Part shown: positions 18,635-26,996 of the stretch, in pieces
Layout of the letters: each line of letters opens with the position of its first letter
Numbering within the stretch: position 1 is the stretch's first letter
Assembly (NCBI RefSeq): GCF_009649845.1
Contig: NZ_WJIE01000002.1
Span: 682,001 to 746,000 of the forward strand
Direction: 5' to 3'
Length of the DNA stretch: 64,000 nucleotides
Source of the DNA: Polyangium spumosum
Lineage (GTDB): Bacteria > Myxococcota_A > Polyangia > Polyangiales > Polyangiaceae
Notes under the pieces: model-generated
The model's database searches: none
The model's input: the letters and a program-made list of their open reading frames with translations, nothing else
What the model was told of the DNA's origin: nothing
Position numbers and translations under genes: made by a program

Positions 18635-20087
18635 TCGCCTCACCCTCCTCGTCCCGCTCCTCCCGCTCGTCGCCGCGCTCGTCATTGGCAGCTTTTCCCT
18701 GAGCGCGCGCCCGCTCGGGGAGCGCGCCACGAGCCGGCTCGCCCTCGGCGCGGCCCTGCTCTCCTCCCTCGGCGCCGCGGCCCTCCTCGGGCGGGCCCTC
18801 TTCGACGGCGCACCCAAAACTGTCTTCGTCGCGCCCTGGATCGAGAGCGGCGCTTATCGCGCTCCCCTCGAGCTCCTGCTCGATCCGCTCTCCGCGTCGC
18901 TCGCGCTCCTCGTCGCCGGCTTCGGCGCGCTCGTCCTGCGATTCTCGACGAATTACATGCACCGCGAGGCCGGCTTCGGCCGCTTCTTCCTGGTGATGTG
19001 TTTCTTCCTCGCCGCCATGCTCCTGCTCGTGCTCGGCGGCAACCTCGTGATGACCTTCGTGGGCTGGGAGGGCGCGGGGCTCGCGTCGTACCTGCTCATC
19101 GGATACCACCACGAGCGCAAGGCGCCCGCCCGCTCCGCGACCTATACATTCGTGACGAACCGTATCGGCGACGCGGCCTTCCTCGGCGCGATCTTCGTGG
19201 CCTGGCACGAGCTCGGCACGATCACGTACACGTCGCTCTTCCAGGCCGCGGAGACCGCGGATCGAGGAGCCCTGACCACCCTCGGCCTCTGCTTGCTCGT
19301 CGCGGCGGCCGCGAAATCGGCGCAGCTCCCATTCTCGCCCTGGATCTCCCGCGCCATGGAGGGCCCGACGCCTTCGAGCGCGCTCTTTTATGGCGCGGTC
19401 ATGGTCACCGCCGGCCTCTTCCTCGTGCTGCGCGTCGGCCCCGTGCTCGACCACGCGCCCGACGTCTTGCACGTGATGGCGGCCATGGGCGCGGCGACGG
19501 CGCTTTATGGCGGGCTCGTGAGCCTCGTGCAGACGGACGCAAAGAGCGGGCTCATCTTCTCCACCGTCAGCCAGCTCGGCCTCATGTTCCTCGCGGTCGG
19601 GCTCGGGGCCCGCGGCATTGCGCTTTTTCACCTCTTCACGCACGCGCTCCTCCGCGGCGCGCAGTTCCTCACCGCGCCGAGCACCCTGCGGCTCGTCCCG
19701 CGCGACGAGCCCTCCCGTGACATGGAGCTCGTCGCGGGAAGGCTCGGACGTGGCCTCCACGCCGCGGCGCTCGCTCGATTCTGGCTCGAGCCCCTCTACG
19801 AAAAGTGCCTCGTCGCGCCCCTCCTGCGCCTCGGCCGCGCGCTCGACCACGTGGACACCTTCGACCGCGGCCGCGGCGTCCCGGGGCGCGCCGTTCAATA
19901 CGCCGCCTCGCTCGCGCACCTCATCGAAACACACCTCGTCCGGCGCGCCATGGGCCGCGGGATCCCCGTCACGGGTGACCGGCTCGGGCGCACCCTCCAC
20001 CACGTCGAGGCCGTCCTCGAGCGGCCCGTCGTCGTGGGCGCGCTCGTCCTCCTCTCCCTCTTCGTCGTCGTCCGCTGGGCGGTTTGA
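18627..20087 (+). CDS. dabB: DabB-type NuoL-like membrane subunit
   Basis: 486 residues, related to NuoL but shorter, with the C-terminal lateral-helix part missing, as in DabB proteins. Present are L-L-L-D-P-L-S, the TM5 Glu in F-V-G-W-E-G-A-G-L-A-S-Y-L-L-I-G, the TM7 Lys in A-A-A-K-S-A-Q-L-P-F-S-P-W, E-G-P-T-P-S-S-A-L and S-T-V-S-Q-L-G-L-M-F. The usual His of S-A-L-I-H is Tyr (S-A-L-F-Y), and the Lys of the T-H-A-x-x-K element is Arg (T-H-A-L-L-R). The ATG lies inside the dabA end (8-bp overlap), a sign of coupled translation. Known function of the family: binds DabA and couples ion entry to bicarbonate formation. Confidence 0.85.
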   Translation: MLDRLTLLVPLLPLVAALVIGSFSLSARPLGERATSRLALGAALLSSLGAAALLGRALFDGAPKTVFVAPWIESGAYRAPLELLLDPLSASLALLVAGFGALVLRFSTNYMHREAGFGRFFLVMCFFLAAMLLLVLGGNLVMTFVGWEGAGLASYLLIGYHHERKAPARSATYTFVTNRIGDAAFLGAIFVAWHELGTITYTSLFQAAETADRGALTTLGLCLLVAAAAKSAQLPFSPWISRAMEGPTPSSALFYGAVMVTAGLFLVLRVGPVLDHAPDVLHVMAAMGAATALYGGLVSLVQTDAKSGLIFSTVSQLGLMFLAVGLGARGIALFHLFTHALLRGAQFLTAPSTLRLVPRDEPSRDMELVAGRLGRGLHAAALARFWLEPLYEKCLVAPLLRLGRALDHVDTFDRGRGVPGRAVQYAASLAHLIETHLVRRAMGRGIPVTGDRLGRTLHHVEAVLERPVVVGALVLLSLFVVVRWAV

Positions 20088-20089
20088 CC

Positions 20090-21622
20090 ATGCATGTATT
20101 CCCTCTCCTGAGCGCGCTCGTCGTCCTGCCCCTCCTCGCCGCGGCGTCCGTCCGTTCCCTGAAAAAACCACGCCACGTTTATTCGATCGGCCTCGGCTTC
20201 GCCGCGCTCGAGCTCCTCCTCTCCGCGCTCGTCGTCGCGCGCTTCGAGCGGCACACGCCCGCGCTCCAGCTCGTCGAGCGTATCCCCCTCTTCGGCGATC
20301 ACGCCTATCACGTCGGCGTCGACGGCATCAGCGTCCTCTTTTTGCCCCTGACGGCGCTGCTCGCGCTCCTCGTCATCCTGCACGCCGAGCTCGCCGCGAA
20401 GCAGCGGCCGGGCCATTACCTCGCCGCCATCTTCAGCCTGCAGGCCTCCCTCATGGGCGCGTTCGTCGCGCTGGATCTCCTGCTCTTCTGGGCCTTCGCC
20501 GCGCTCGAGCTCGTCCCTGGCACCCTGCTCGTGCGGAGCTGGGGCACGGGGCCGGGGAGGCGCGCGGCGGCGCGGCGGTATGCGGCGCTCAACACCATGG
20601 GCGCCCTGCTCGTCCTCGCCGGCGCGATCGTCCTCGGCCGCGCCACGGGCGGCCAGTTCTCCCTCGAGGCGCTCACGAATACGCCCGCCCCCGCGCGCGC
20701 GCAGTTCCTCGCCTTCTGGCTCTTCGTCCTCGGCTTCGCCGTCCGCATTCCTCTCTTTCCTTTCCACGGCTGGTTGCCGCCCGTGATGGCCGAGGGCCCG
20801 GCCGTCGGCGTGAGCGTCTTCCTCGTCGGCGCCAAGCTCGGCGTGTATGGCCTCCTGCGCTTCGTGATCCCGCTCCTCCCGCTCGCCGCGCACCGATATG
20901 GCCCCCTCCTGGCCGCCCTCGGCGTCGTCGGCATGATCTACGGCGCGCTCCTCGCGCTCGTGCAGACCAACCTCCGGCGCCTCGTCGCGTTCGCCTGCCT
21001 CGCGCATACGGGCAGCGTGCTCGTCGGCATCTCGACGCTCAACGCGGAGGGGCTCTCGGGGGCGCTGCTCGTCACGCTCAACGTCGGCCTGAGCGCGGCC
21101 GGCCTCTATTTCGTCGCGGGCTTCTTGCACCGCCGCCTCGGCTCCACCGACGTCGCGCGTGGCGCGCGGCTCTCGCGACACGCGCCCCTGCTCTCGTTCA
21201 CGTTCCTGCTCGTGGGCCTCTCGACGATCGGAATGCCGGGGACGAGCGGATTCGAGGCCGAGCACCTCGTCGTCGTGGGCGCGCTCGAGGCGCACCACGG
21301 CATCCTGGCCCTCGCGGTTGGCCTCGGCAGCTTGCTCGGCGCGGCTTATCTCCTCCGATATTTCCAGCGCGCATTCCTCGCCTCCGCCGCCGCGCCCGCC
21401 CCTCCCGCGACGGAGGCCCCCGCCTCGCGCAGGGCCGTCCATGACCTCGGCCCGCGCGAGCTCATCATTGCCGGCGCGACCGCTGCGATCATCGTGGGCC
21501 TCGGGCTCTTCTCCCACCCCTTGCTCGAGGTCGTGGACGGCTCGGTGCGCGCCATGTCCACGCGCCTCGACCACGCCAGACCCAAAACGCCCCTCGTGAT
21601 GCACGGGGAGGGCGCGCCGTGA
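20090..21622 (+). CDS. NuoM-like subunit with altered channel residues (second copy)
   Basis: 510 residues, about 14 spans. The NuoM frame is clear (G-V-D-G-I-S-V-L-F-L-P, F-P-F-H-G-W-L-P, G-A-K-L-G-V-Y-G-L-L-R, G-M-P-G-T-S-G-F-E-A-E). Two channel positions differ from active antiporter subunits. The TM5 region reads F-W-A-F-A-A-L-E-L-V-P, so the usual W-E glutamate is not in place and an acidic residue lies three positions later. The TM7 Lys is Arg (A-V-R-I-P-L-F-P). The TM8 Lys and TM12 Glu are kept. It may be a structural or modified-ion subunit. ATG at 20090 is two bases after the dabB stop; an upstream TTG at 20084 would overlap it. Confidence 0.82.
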   Translation: MHVFPLLSALVVLPLLAAASVRSLKKPRHVYSIGLGFAALELLLSALVVARFERHTPALQLVERIPLFGDHAYHVGVDGISVLFLPLTALLALLVILHAELAAKQRPGHYLAAIFSLQASLMGAFVALDLLLFWAFAALELVPGTLLVRSWGTGPGRRAAARRYAALNTMGALLVLAGAIVLGRATGGQFSLEALTNTPAPARAQFLAFWLFVLGFAVRIPLFPFHGWLPPVMAEGPAVGVSVFLVGAKLGVYGLLRFVIPLLPLAAHRYGPLLAALGVVGMIYGALLALVQTNLRRLVAFACLAHTGSVLVGISTLNAEGLSGALLVTLNVGLSAAGLYFVAGFLHRRLGSTDVARGARLSRHAPLLSFTFLLVGLSTIGMPGTSGFEAEHLVVVGALEAHHGILALAVGLGSLLGAAYLLRYFQRAFLASAAAPAPPATEAPASRRAVHDLGPRELIIAGATAAIIVGLGLFSHPLLEVVDGSVRAMSTRLDHARPKTPLVMHGEGAP

Positions 21623-23148
21623 TGCACATTCGAGAAATCCTCGCCGCAGATCAAGTCGGCTTCCCCGTCCTCTCGACGCTGATCTTCCTCCCGCTCGCCG
21701 GAGCGCTCCTGGTCCTCGCCATCGGCGACGACAGACGCGCCCGGCGGGCGGCCCTCGCCATTTCCCTGATCGAGCTCCTCCTCTCGCTCTTCGTGCTCGC
21801 GCGGTTCGTGACCGGCACGCCCGACGTGCAATTCGCCGAGAGGCGCCCGTGGATCCCCACGCTCGGCGCGAGTTATCACCTCGGGGTCGACGGCATGAGC
21901 GTGCTCTTTTTGCCCGTCGCGGCCTTGCTCTCCGTGCTCGTGCTCGTCGCCTCGTGGCGCGAGGTGAAGGCCCGCGCCCGCGGCCATAACGCGGCCCTGC
22001 TCGCGCTCTCCGCGATGGTCATGGGCATCTTCTCGTCCCTCGACCTCGTCCTCTTTTTCGTGTTCTGGGAGGCGTCGCTCATCCCCATGTATTTCCTGGT
22101 CAGCCTCTTCGGCGTGGGGCCCGAGCGCAGGTATGCGGCGATGAAATTCGTCCTGACCATGCTCACCGCCTCCGGGCCGCTCCTGCTCGGCATCGTGCTG
22201 CTCGCCGTCGCGGGCCGCGAGAGCCCGGCCGATCCGTACACCTTCGACTGGCTCGTCCTGCGCGAGCGGCCGGTCCCGCCGTCGATCGGGCCCGTCGTGT
22301 TCTTCACGATGCTGATCGGCTTCGCCGTCAAGGGCCCCTTCGTCCCCTTGCACACCTGGATGCCCACGATGTTACGCGAATGCCCCGTGGGCATCGGCGT
22401 CCTGCTCACGGGCCTCAAGCTCGGCTGTTATGGCGTGCTCCGCTTCCTCGTCCCGCTCCTGCCCGAGGCCACGGCGCGCCACGCGTGGCTGCTCGGCGCC
22501 CTGGGCGTCACCGCTATCGTCTACGGCGCGCTCGTCGCGCTCGTCCAGCCAAACCTCCGGCGTCTTCTCTCGTTCTCGTGCCTGAGCCACGTGGGCTTCG
22601 TGCTGCTCGGCATCTCGTCGGGCTCGACCGAGGGCCTCTCGGGCGCGGTGCTCGTGATGCTGAACCTGGGCTTGTCCGCGACGGGCCTCTTTTTCCTGAC
22701 CGGTTTCCTGCAAAATCGCGTCGGCTCGTCGGAGGTCTCGGCGCTCGGCGGCGTCGCGCAGAAGGCGCCACGCGCGGCGGTGATGTTTTTGCTCCTCGGC
22801 CTCGCCGGCATTGGCCTGCCGGGCACGAGTGGCTTCCCCGGTGAGCACCTCGTCCTGCTCTCGGCCTACGAAACGAGCCTCCCGAGCCTCGTCCTCGCGC
22901 TTTTTGGCACGATCCTCGGCGCGGCCTACGTCCTGCGTGTCTTCGAGCGTGTCTTCCTCGGCCCCGTCACGCGCCCACGTGTCGCCGCGATGAAGGACCT
23001 CCGGCCCCTCGAGTGGGGCGTCGTCGGTTGCCTCGCCATTCTCGTGCTCGTGGTTGGCCTCCATCCGAGGCCCCTGCTCGAGATCGTCGGGCCGAGCGCC
23101 GAGGCCCTCGCGCGGCCGTCCGGGCCGGCCGTCGTCGCGCGCCCCTGA
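21619..23148 (+). CDS. NuoM-like antiporter subunit (third copy)
   Basis: 509 residues, about 14 spans, full NuoM type. All channel residues are kept: G-V-D-G-M-S-V-L-F-L-P, TM5 F-V-F-W-E-A-S-L-I-P-M-Y, TM7 A-V-K-G-P-F-V-P-L-H-T-W-M-P, TM8 T-G-L-K-L-G-C-Y-G and TM12 G-L-P-G-T-S-G-F-P-G-E. The GTG start overlaps the previous stop by 4 bp, and the following ATG at 21622 is equally possible; GGGGAGGG lies just upstream. Sequence blocks such as S-G-A-V-L-V-M-L-N-L-G-L-S-A and G-T-S-G-F are shared with the second copy more than with the first, so the second and third probably arose by local duplication. Confidence 0.85.
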   Translation: MMHIREILAADQVGFPVLSTLIFLPLAGALLVLAIGDDRRARRAALAISLIELLLSLFVLARFVTGTPDVQFAERRPWIPTLGASYHLGVDGMSVLFLPVAALLSVLVLVASWREVKARARGHNAALLALSAMVMGIFSSLDLVLFFVFWEASLIPMYFLVSLFGVGPERRYAAMKFVLTMLTASGPLLLGIVLLAVAGRESPADPYTFDWLVLRERPVPPSIGPVVFFTMLIGFAVKGPFVPLHTWMPTMLRECPVGIGVLLTGLKLGCYGVLRFLVPLLPEATARHAWLLGALGVTAIVYGALVALVQPNLRRLLSFSCLSHVGFVLLGISSGSTEGLSGAVLVMLNLGLSATGLFFLTGFLQNRVGSSEVSALGGVAQKAPRAAVMFLLLGLAGIGLPGTSGFPGEHLVLLSAYETSLPSLVLALFGTILGAAYVLRVFERVFLGPVTRPRVAAMKDLRPLEWGVVGCLAILVLVVGLHPRPLLEIVGPSAEALARPSGPAVVARP

Positions 23149-23214
23149 TCCGGGAGGTGCCCTGGCGCCGCGGCGGCGCTAAAGTACACGTCGATCCCGC
23201 TCGACAGGTTCTCC

Positions 23215-23802
23215 ATGGCGCCACCAGATTCCACGACCCTCCCGGGCGGCCGCGCGCAGTTCGAGGCGGCGGTCCGCCCCGTCTTGCCCCGCCTGTACCG
23301 CTTCTGTCTCGCGCTCACGGCCGACCACGACCGCGCCGACGACCTCCTCCAGAACACGCTCGTCAAGGCTTATGCCCACGCCGCCTCCTTCGAGGGTCGC
23401 AGCGACCTCGTCGTCTGGATCAGCGGCATCGCCCGGCACGAATACCTGGAGACGCGCCGCACCGAGGCGCGGCGGAGCGGGCTCTTCGACCGCTTCGCGG
23501 GTGGGGAGGCCTTCATGCTCCGGTCCCGCGCCGACGAGCGGAAGACGCCCGAGGCGCTCGTGAACCAGAAGGAGCATGCCTCCCTTCTGCTCGCGTGCCT
23601 GGAGACCCTGCCCGAGGCCCTGCGTGACGTGATCATGCTCTGCGACATCGAGGGCGTGGGGTACGAGCGGGCGGCGGCGGTGCTCGGCATCCCCAAGGGG
23701 ACGGTGAAGAGCCGCCACGCCCGCGGCCGAGCGCGCCTGCGGCTGGCCTACGAGCGCCAGACCCCCCACAAGGCGCAACCCCACAGCCACCGGACGGCCT
23801 GA
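23215..23802 (+). CDS. ECF-type RNA polymerase sigma factor
   Basis: 195 residues. Region 2 covers about 15-85 (Y-R-F-C-L-A-L-T and D-D-L-L-Q-N-T-L-V-K-A-Y) with a promoter-melting element near W-I-S-G-I-A-R. Region 4 covers about 125-180 (L-P-E-A-L-R-D-V-I-M-L-C-D-I-E-G and Y-E-R-A-A-A-V-L-G-I-P-K-G-T-V-K-S-R). No anti-sigma gene or membrane partner follows; the next 558 bp are noncoding. It lies 66 bp behind the last NuoM-like gene on the same strand, so it may be co-transcribed and may read the GGAAC-type promoter candidate before the operon. That regulatory loop is inference. A short 15-bp GC palindrome (23165-23179) sits in the gap and could dampen read-through. Confidence 0.9.
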   Translation: MAPPDSTTLPGGRAQFEAAVRPVLPRLYRFCLALTADHDRADDLLQNTLVKAYAHAASFEGRSDLVVWISGIARHEYLETRRTEARRSGLFDRFAGGEAFMLRSRADERKTPEALVNQKEHASLLLACLETLPEALRDVIMLCDIEGVGYERAAAVLGIPKGTVKSRHARGRARLRLAYERQTPHKAQPHSHRTA

Positions 23803-24360
23803 TCCAGGTCGAGCCCCGACCCTGCCCGAGGTCCGCGCACCTCCCTCCACCCAGCCGCGAGACCCTCCGAGGGGGTGGCCGATCGAGGTGGAGGTGCGTC
23901 TCGATCCTCTCCCGAGGTCCTCGATCTCGGAGCAGGAGACCGCGCGAGCCTATCTGCGGGGCGTGGATTACAGATACCCGCTCGAATTTGCACCTGTCGC
24001 CAGGGTGTTCGGCCGAGGTGCAGGTCGCGAGGCGACCCTGCCGGAGGTTCGGAGGCCGAGGTGAAGGTCGCGAGGTGGCCCTGCTGAAAGCGCGGAGGCC
24101 TCGAATGCAGGTCGCGAGGCCACCCTCGGACGGGTATTTGGGCATTCCTGCGGGTCGCGAGGGCAACCTGTCCGGGGCATTTTGGGGTTTGCCGAGGTGC
24201 ACGATCGAACCTGCCCCGGGCTCGAAGGGATGCTTGCAGGGAGCAGGAGGAGCCTGCGGAGGGGTCGGAGCGCGACGTCGACGTCGATTCCATATCGTCT
24301 GGTAGGATCGGGGCACGAGCTGTATGTCGTCGAGGGACCCTGCGGGGGGTCGATCCGCCC
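23803..24360. repeat. Noncoding interval with degenerate 43-bp repeats
   Basis: 558 bp between convergent genes. The octamer GGTCGCGA begins at 24023, 24066, 24110 and 24153, giving a period of 43-44 bp. Around it each unit keeps a G-A-G-G-T-G-C-A start and an A-C-C-C-T-G type end. Weaker related units can be seen near 23807 (GGTCG...CGACC) and 24191 (CCGAGGTGCACGATCG). The best unit folds as GGTCGC-GAG-GCGACC; in the next unit two positions change to G-U pairs, keeping the stem. No reading frame has coding character, and no terminator with a T-tract is visible. Confidence 0.6.
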
Positions 24361-25824
24361 TCAACCCCGCGGCAAAAACACCTTCACCGTGGTGCCTTCG
24401 CCCTTCTTCGTATCGACGACGACCCGGCCGGCGTGCTGGTCGACGATTTTGCGCACAATGGCGAGGCCGAGCCCCGTCCCCGCGGCCTTCGTCGTGAAAA
24501 AGGGGTCGAAGATCTCGGCGAGGATATTCGGGTCCACGCCCGGCCCCGTGTCCCCGATCGACAGCCACGCCTCGCGCTCGTCCGCGCCCACCCGGGCCAC
24601 GAGGACGCCGCCCTGGGGCATCACGTCGAGCGCATTGACCACGAGGTTCAAGACGACCTGCTTGAGCTTCTCCACGTCGCCGAGCGCCACGACACCCGCC
24701 GCCAGCTCCCGCACGAGCTCGAGCCCGTGCGCCGCGATGGCCTCGGCCTCGAGGTCGAGCACCTCGTCGACCACACGCCCGAGATCCAAGGGCTCGCGTT
24801 GCGGCGCACGCGGACGCGCGACCTCGAGGAACTCCGTGAGCAGCCGCTCGAGGCGCTTGATCTCGCTCTCCACGATGCGCACGCGCGCCCGCATCGGATC
24901 CCGCACGGCCGGCGCCTCGAGCCGCTCGATGCCGCGGCCGAGCAGGTGCAGCTCCAGCACGGCGGCGTTCAGCGGGTTCCGGATCTCGTGCGCGAGCCCG
25001 AGCGCGAGCGGCGCCATCGCGTTCAAGGCCTCGGCGTCGGCCGCGCGACGCTCGAGCGCGCGACGCTCGGTCACGTCGATGCCGATGCCATAAACGAGGT
25101 CGACCCGCTTGCCCGAGCCACGCACGGCGCTGAGGTGCCAGCGGACACGGCGGATCGCGCCCATCGCGTCCCGCACGCCGACCTCGACCTCGCTCGCCGA
25201 GCCGCCGCCGAGGACGGCGACGAACGCCTGGTAGAGCCGCTTTTTCCCGTCCTCGTCGAGGATGTTGTCGGGCAAGGGGCCGCCGACCGCGGCCTCGGTC
25301 GAGACGCCGGTCATGGCGGCGAGGCGCGGGTTCCAGAGGGTGACGTCGCCGGAGGCGTCGATGCCGACGATGAGGACGTCCGCGGCGTCGACGATGGCGC
25401 GGTAGCGGCGCTCGTACTCCTCCCGCTCGCGCTTCAAGGCGATCTTCTCGAGGGCCTGGGCGACGGTGGAGATGAGCTCGGCCGGGCGGAAGTTCTTGAG
25501 GATGAACGCGAAGGCGCCGGCGCGAAGGGCGGCGATGGCGGTGTTGACCGTGGCGTTGCCGGTGACGAGGACGATCTCGCCGTGCGGGCAGGCCTCGCGC
25601 AGGGGGCCGATGAGGTCGACGCCGCTGCCGTCGGGCAGCTTGACGTCGACGACGGCGACCTCGAACCCGTCCTTCTGCGCCCGGTCGAGCGCCTCGGCGC
25701 CGGTCTCGGCGAGGGCGACCTCCACGTCGAGGTCCCGATCACCGGAGAGGACATCCCGGAGGTTCTTCGCGAGGCTCTGGTTGTCGTCGACGATGAGGAT
25801 ACGTGCAGGCAATTTCGTCTCCAT
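24361..25824 (-). CDS. Receiver-PAS-histidine kinase (hybrid sensor)
   Basis: 487 residues, cytosolic, no membrane span. An N-terminal receiver (about 7-120) has I-L-I-V-D-D and the phospho-acceptor Asp60 in [10 protein letters not shown] short coiled coil ([10 protein letters not shown]) leads to a PAS domain (about 140-255). Then come the HisKA dimerisation helix with His279 in [12 protein letters not shown] and an ATPase domain with N-L-V-V-N-A, D-T-G-P-G-V-D and [10 protein letters not shown] receiver at the N-terminus means it is probably driven by another kinase and passes the signal on. No cognate regulator is adjacent. The start at 25824 leaves 42 bp to the divergent obgE; an ATG at 25845 is also in frame. 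Confidence 0.9.
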   Translation of the reverse strand: METKLPARILIVDDNQSLAKNLRDVLSGDRDLDVEVALAETGAEALDRAQKDGFEVAVVDVKLPDGSGVDLIGPLREACPHGEIVLVTGNATVNTAIAALRAGAFAFILKNFRPAELISTVAQALEKIALKREREEYERRYRAIVDAADVLIVGIDASGDVTLWNPRLAAMTGVSTEAAVGGPLPDNILDEDGKKRLYQAFVAVLGGGSASEVEVGVRDAMGAIRRVRWHLSAVRGSGKRVDLVYGIGIDVTERRALERRAADAEALNAMAPLALGLAHEIRNPLNAAVLELHLLGRGIERLEAPAVRDPMRARVRIVESEIKRLERLLTEFLEVARPRAPQREPLDLGRVVDEVLDLEAEAIAAHGLELVRELAAGVVALGDVEKLKQVVLNLVVNALDVMPQGGVLVARVGADEREAWLSIGDTGPGVDPNILAEIFDPFFTTKAAGTGLGLAIVRKIVDQHAGRVVVDTKKGEGTTVKVFLPRG

Positions 25825-25866
25825 CGCTGCCCGTATCCCTATCATTGTGGTAGAAGCCGCGCCGCC

Positions 25867-26892
25867 ATGCGGTTCGTCGACGAGTGTCGGGTCAAGGTGG
25901 TGGCAGGCAGCGGCGGCAACGGCGCCGTGGCCTTCCGCCGGGAAAAATACGTGCCCTTCGGAGGCCCCTCGGGGGGCGACGGAGGTCGCGGCGGGGACGT
26001 CGTGCTCGTCGGAGACGAGGGGATGAGCACGCTGCTCGACTTCGTCTACTCGCGGACGATCGAGGCGGAGCGGGGCGAACACGGTCAAGGTTCGGACTGC
26101 CATGGGCGTGGGGGCGAAGATCGGGTCGAGAAGGTGCCGCTGGGCACGCAGATCCACGACGCCGAGACAGGCGAGCTCATCGCGGACGTGACCGAGCATC
26201 AGCAGCGTGTGGTCGTGGCGCGCGGGGGCAAGGGGGGTCGAGGCAACATCCACTTCAAGAGCGCAGAGGAGCGAGCGCCGCGGCGGGCGGAGAAGGGGGA
26301 GCCGGGCGAGGAGCGCGAGTTACGCCTGGAGCTCAAGGTGCTCGCGGACGTGGGGCTCGTGGGCTTCCCGAACGCGGGCAAGAGCACGTTCGTCGCGTCG
26401 GTGTCGAAGGCGCGGCCGAAGATCGCCGACTACCCGTTCACGACGCTCACGCCGTCGCTCGGGGTCGTGGAGATCGGCGGCGGGAGGCGAGCAGGCGGCA
26501 CGCATTTCGTGATCGCGGACATCCCGGGCCTCGTGCCGGGGGCGAGCGAAGGCGTGGGCCTCGGGACGCGGTTCTTGCGGCACCTCGAGCGCACGGGCGC
26601 GCTCCTGCACCTCGTGACGATCGATCCGGGCGAGGGGCGAGATCCGTTGAAGGATTACCGGGCCATCCGGAAGGAGATCACGAAGTACAGCGAGGCGCTC
26701 GCGGCGCGCCCGGAGATCGTGGCGCTGTCGAAGGCGGACCTGCCCGAGGTGAAGGAGGCGTACCCGGCGCTCCGGAAGCGCTTCAAGCGGGCGAAGATCG
26801 AGCTGCACCTGGTGAGCGCCGCGACGGGGGAGGGCATGCCGGAGCTCATCGCCGCATTGTGGAAGATGGTGAGCGAGGGTCGTCGAACGTGA
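25867..26892 (+). CDS. obgE: GTPase ObgE/CgtA
   Basis: 341 residues. The N-terminal Obg fold (1-158) is Gly-rich ([23 protein letters not shown] and G-G-K-G-G-R-G-N). The G domain follows with the P-loop G-F-P-N-A-G-K-S-T, the D-I-P-G-L switch 2 element, S-K-A-D for guanine specificity and S-A-A as G5. The protein ends about where the G domain ends, so it lacks the long acidic tail of E. coli ObgE and the C-terminal OCT domain of Gram-positive Obg. It acts in 50S ribosome maturation. The usual rplU-rpmA neighbours are not present. Its stop codon lies inside the palindrome at 26884-26898. Confidence 0.95.
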   Translation: MRFVDECRVKVVAGSGGNGAVAFRREKYVPFGGPSGGDGGRGGDVVLVGDEGMSTLLDFVYSRTIEAERGEHGQGSDCHGRGGEDRVEKVPLGTQIHDAETGELIADVTEHQQRVVVARGGKGGRGNIHFKSAEERAPRRAEKGEPGEERELRLELKVLADVGLVGFPNAGKSTFVASVSKARPKIADYPFTTLTPSLGVVEIGGGRRAGGTHFVIADIPGLVPGASEGVGLGTRFLRHLERTGALLHLVTIDPGEGRDPLKDYRAIRKEITKYSEALAARPEIVALSKADLPEVKEAYPALRKRFKRAKIELHLVSAATGEGMPELIAALWKMVSEGRRT

Positions 26893-26898
26893 CGTTCG
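26884..26898. promoter_or_regulatory. Palindrome across the obgE stop codon
   Basis: CGAACGT-G-ACGTTCG: a 7-bp perfect palindrome with one central base, covering the TGA of obgE and lying 99 bp upstream of the next lipoprotein gene. It resembles a dimeric regulator site. The core CGAACGT also occurs at about 9754 in the ino1 upstream interval. Function is inference. Confidence 0.3.
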
Positions 26899-26996
26899 TG
26901 TGACATCCATCGGAAATACGAGTGACCCTTGCTCGAGCGGGGTCCCTTGACGATCCTGCCCTCGCCCGTCTCGATCGGGCAGAAAGAGGGCTTTCC

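Noticed and set aside
15485-18817. Long minus-strand frames opposite dabA
   Set aside because: Low-complexity Arg/Glu-rich translations mirror the GC-rich codons of dabA; no start or motif supports them.
14113-23148. Reading the cluster as respiratory complex I
   Set aside because: Only antiporter-like subunits are present together with DUF2309; no NuoA-K, NuoH or peripheral-arm subunit genes are found.
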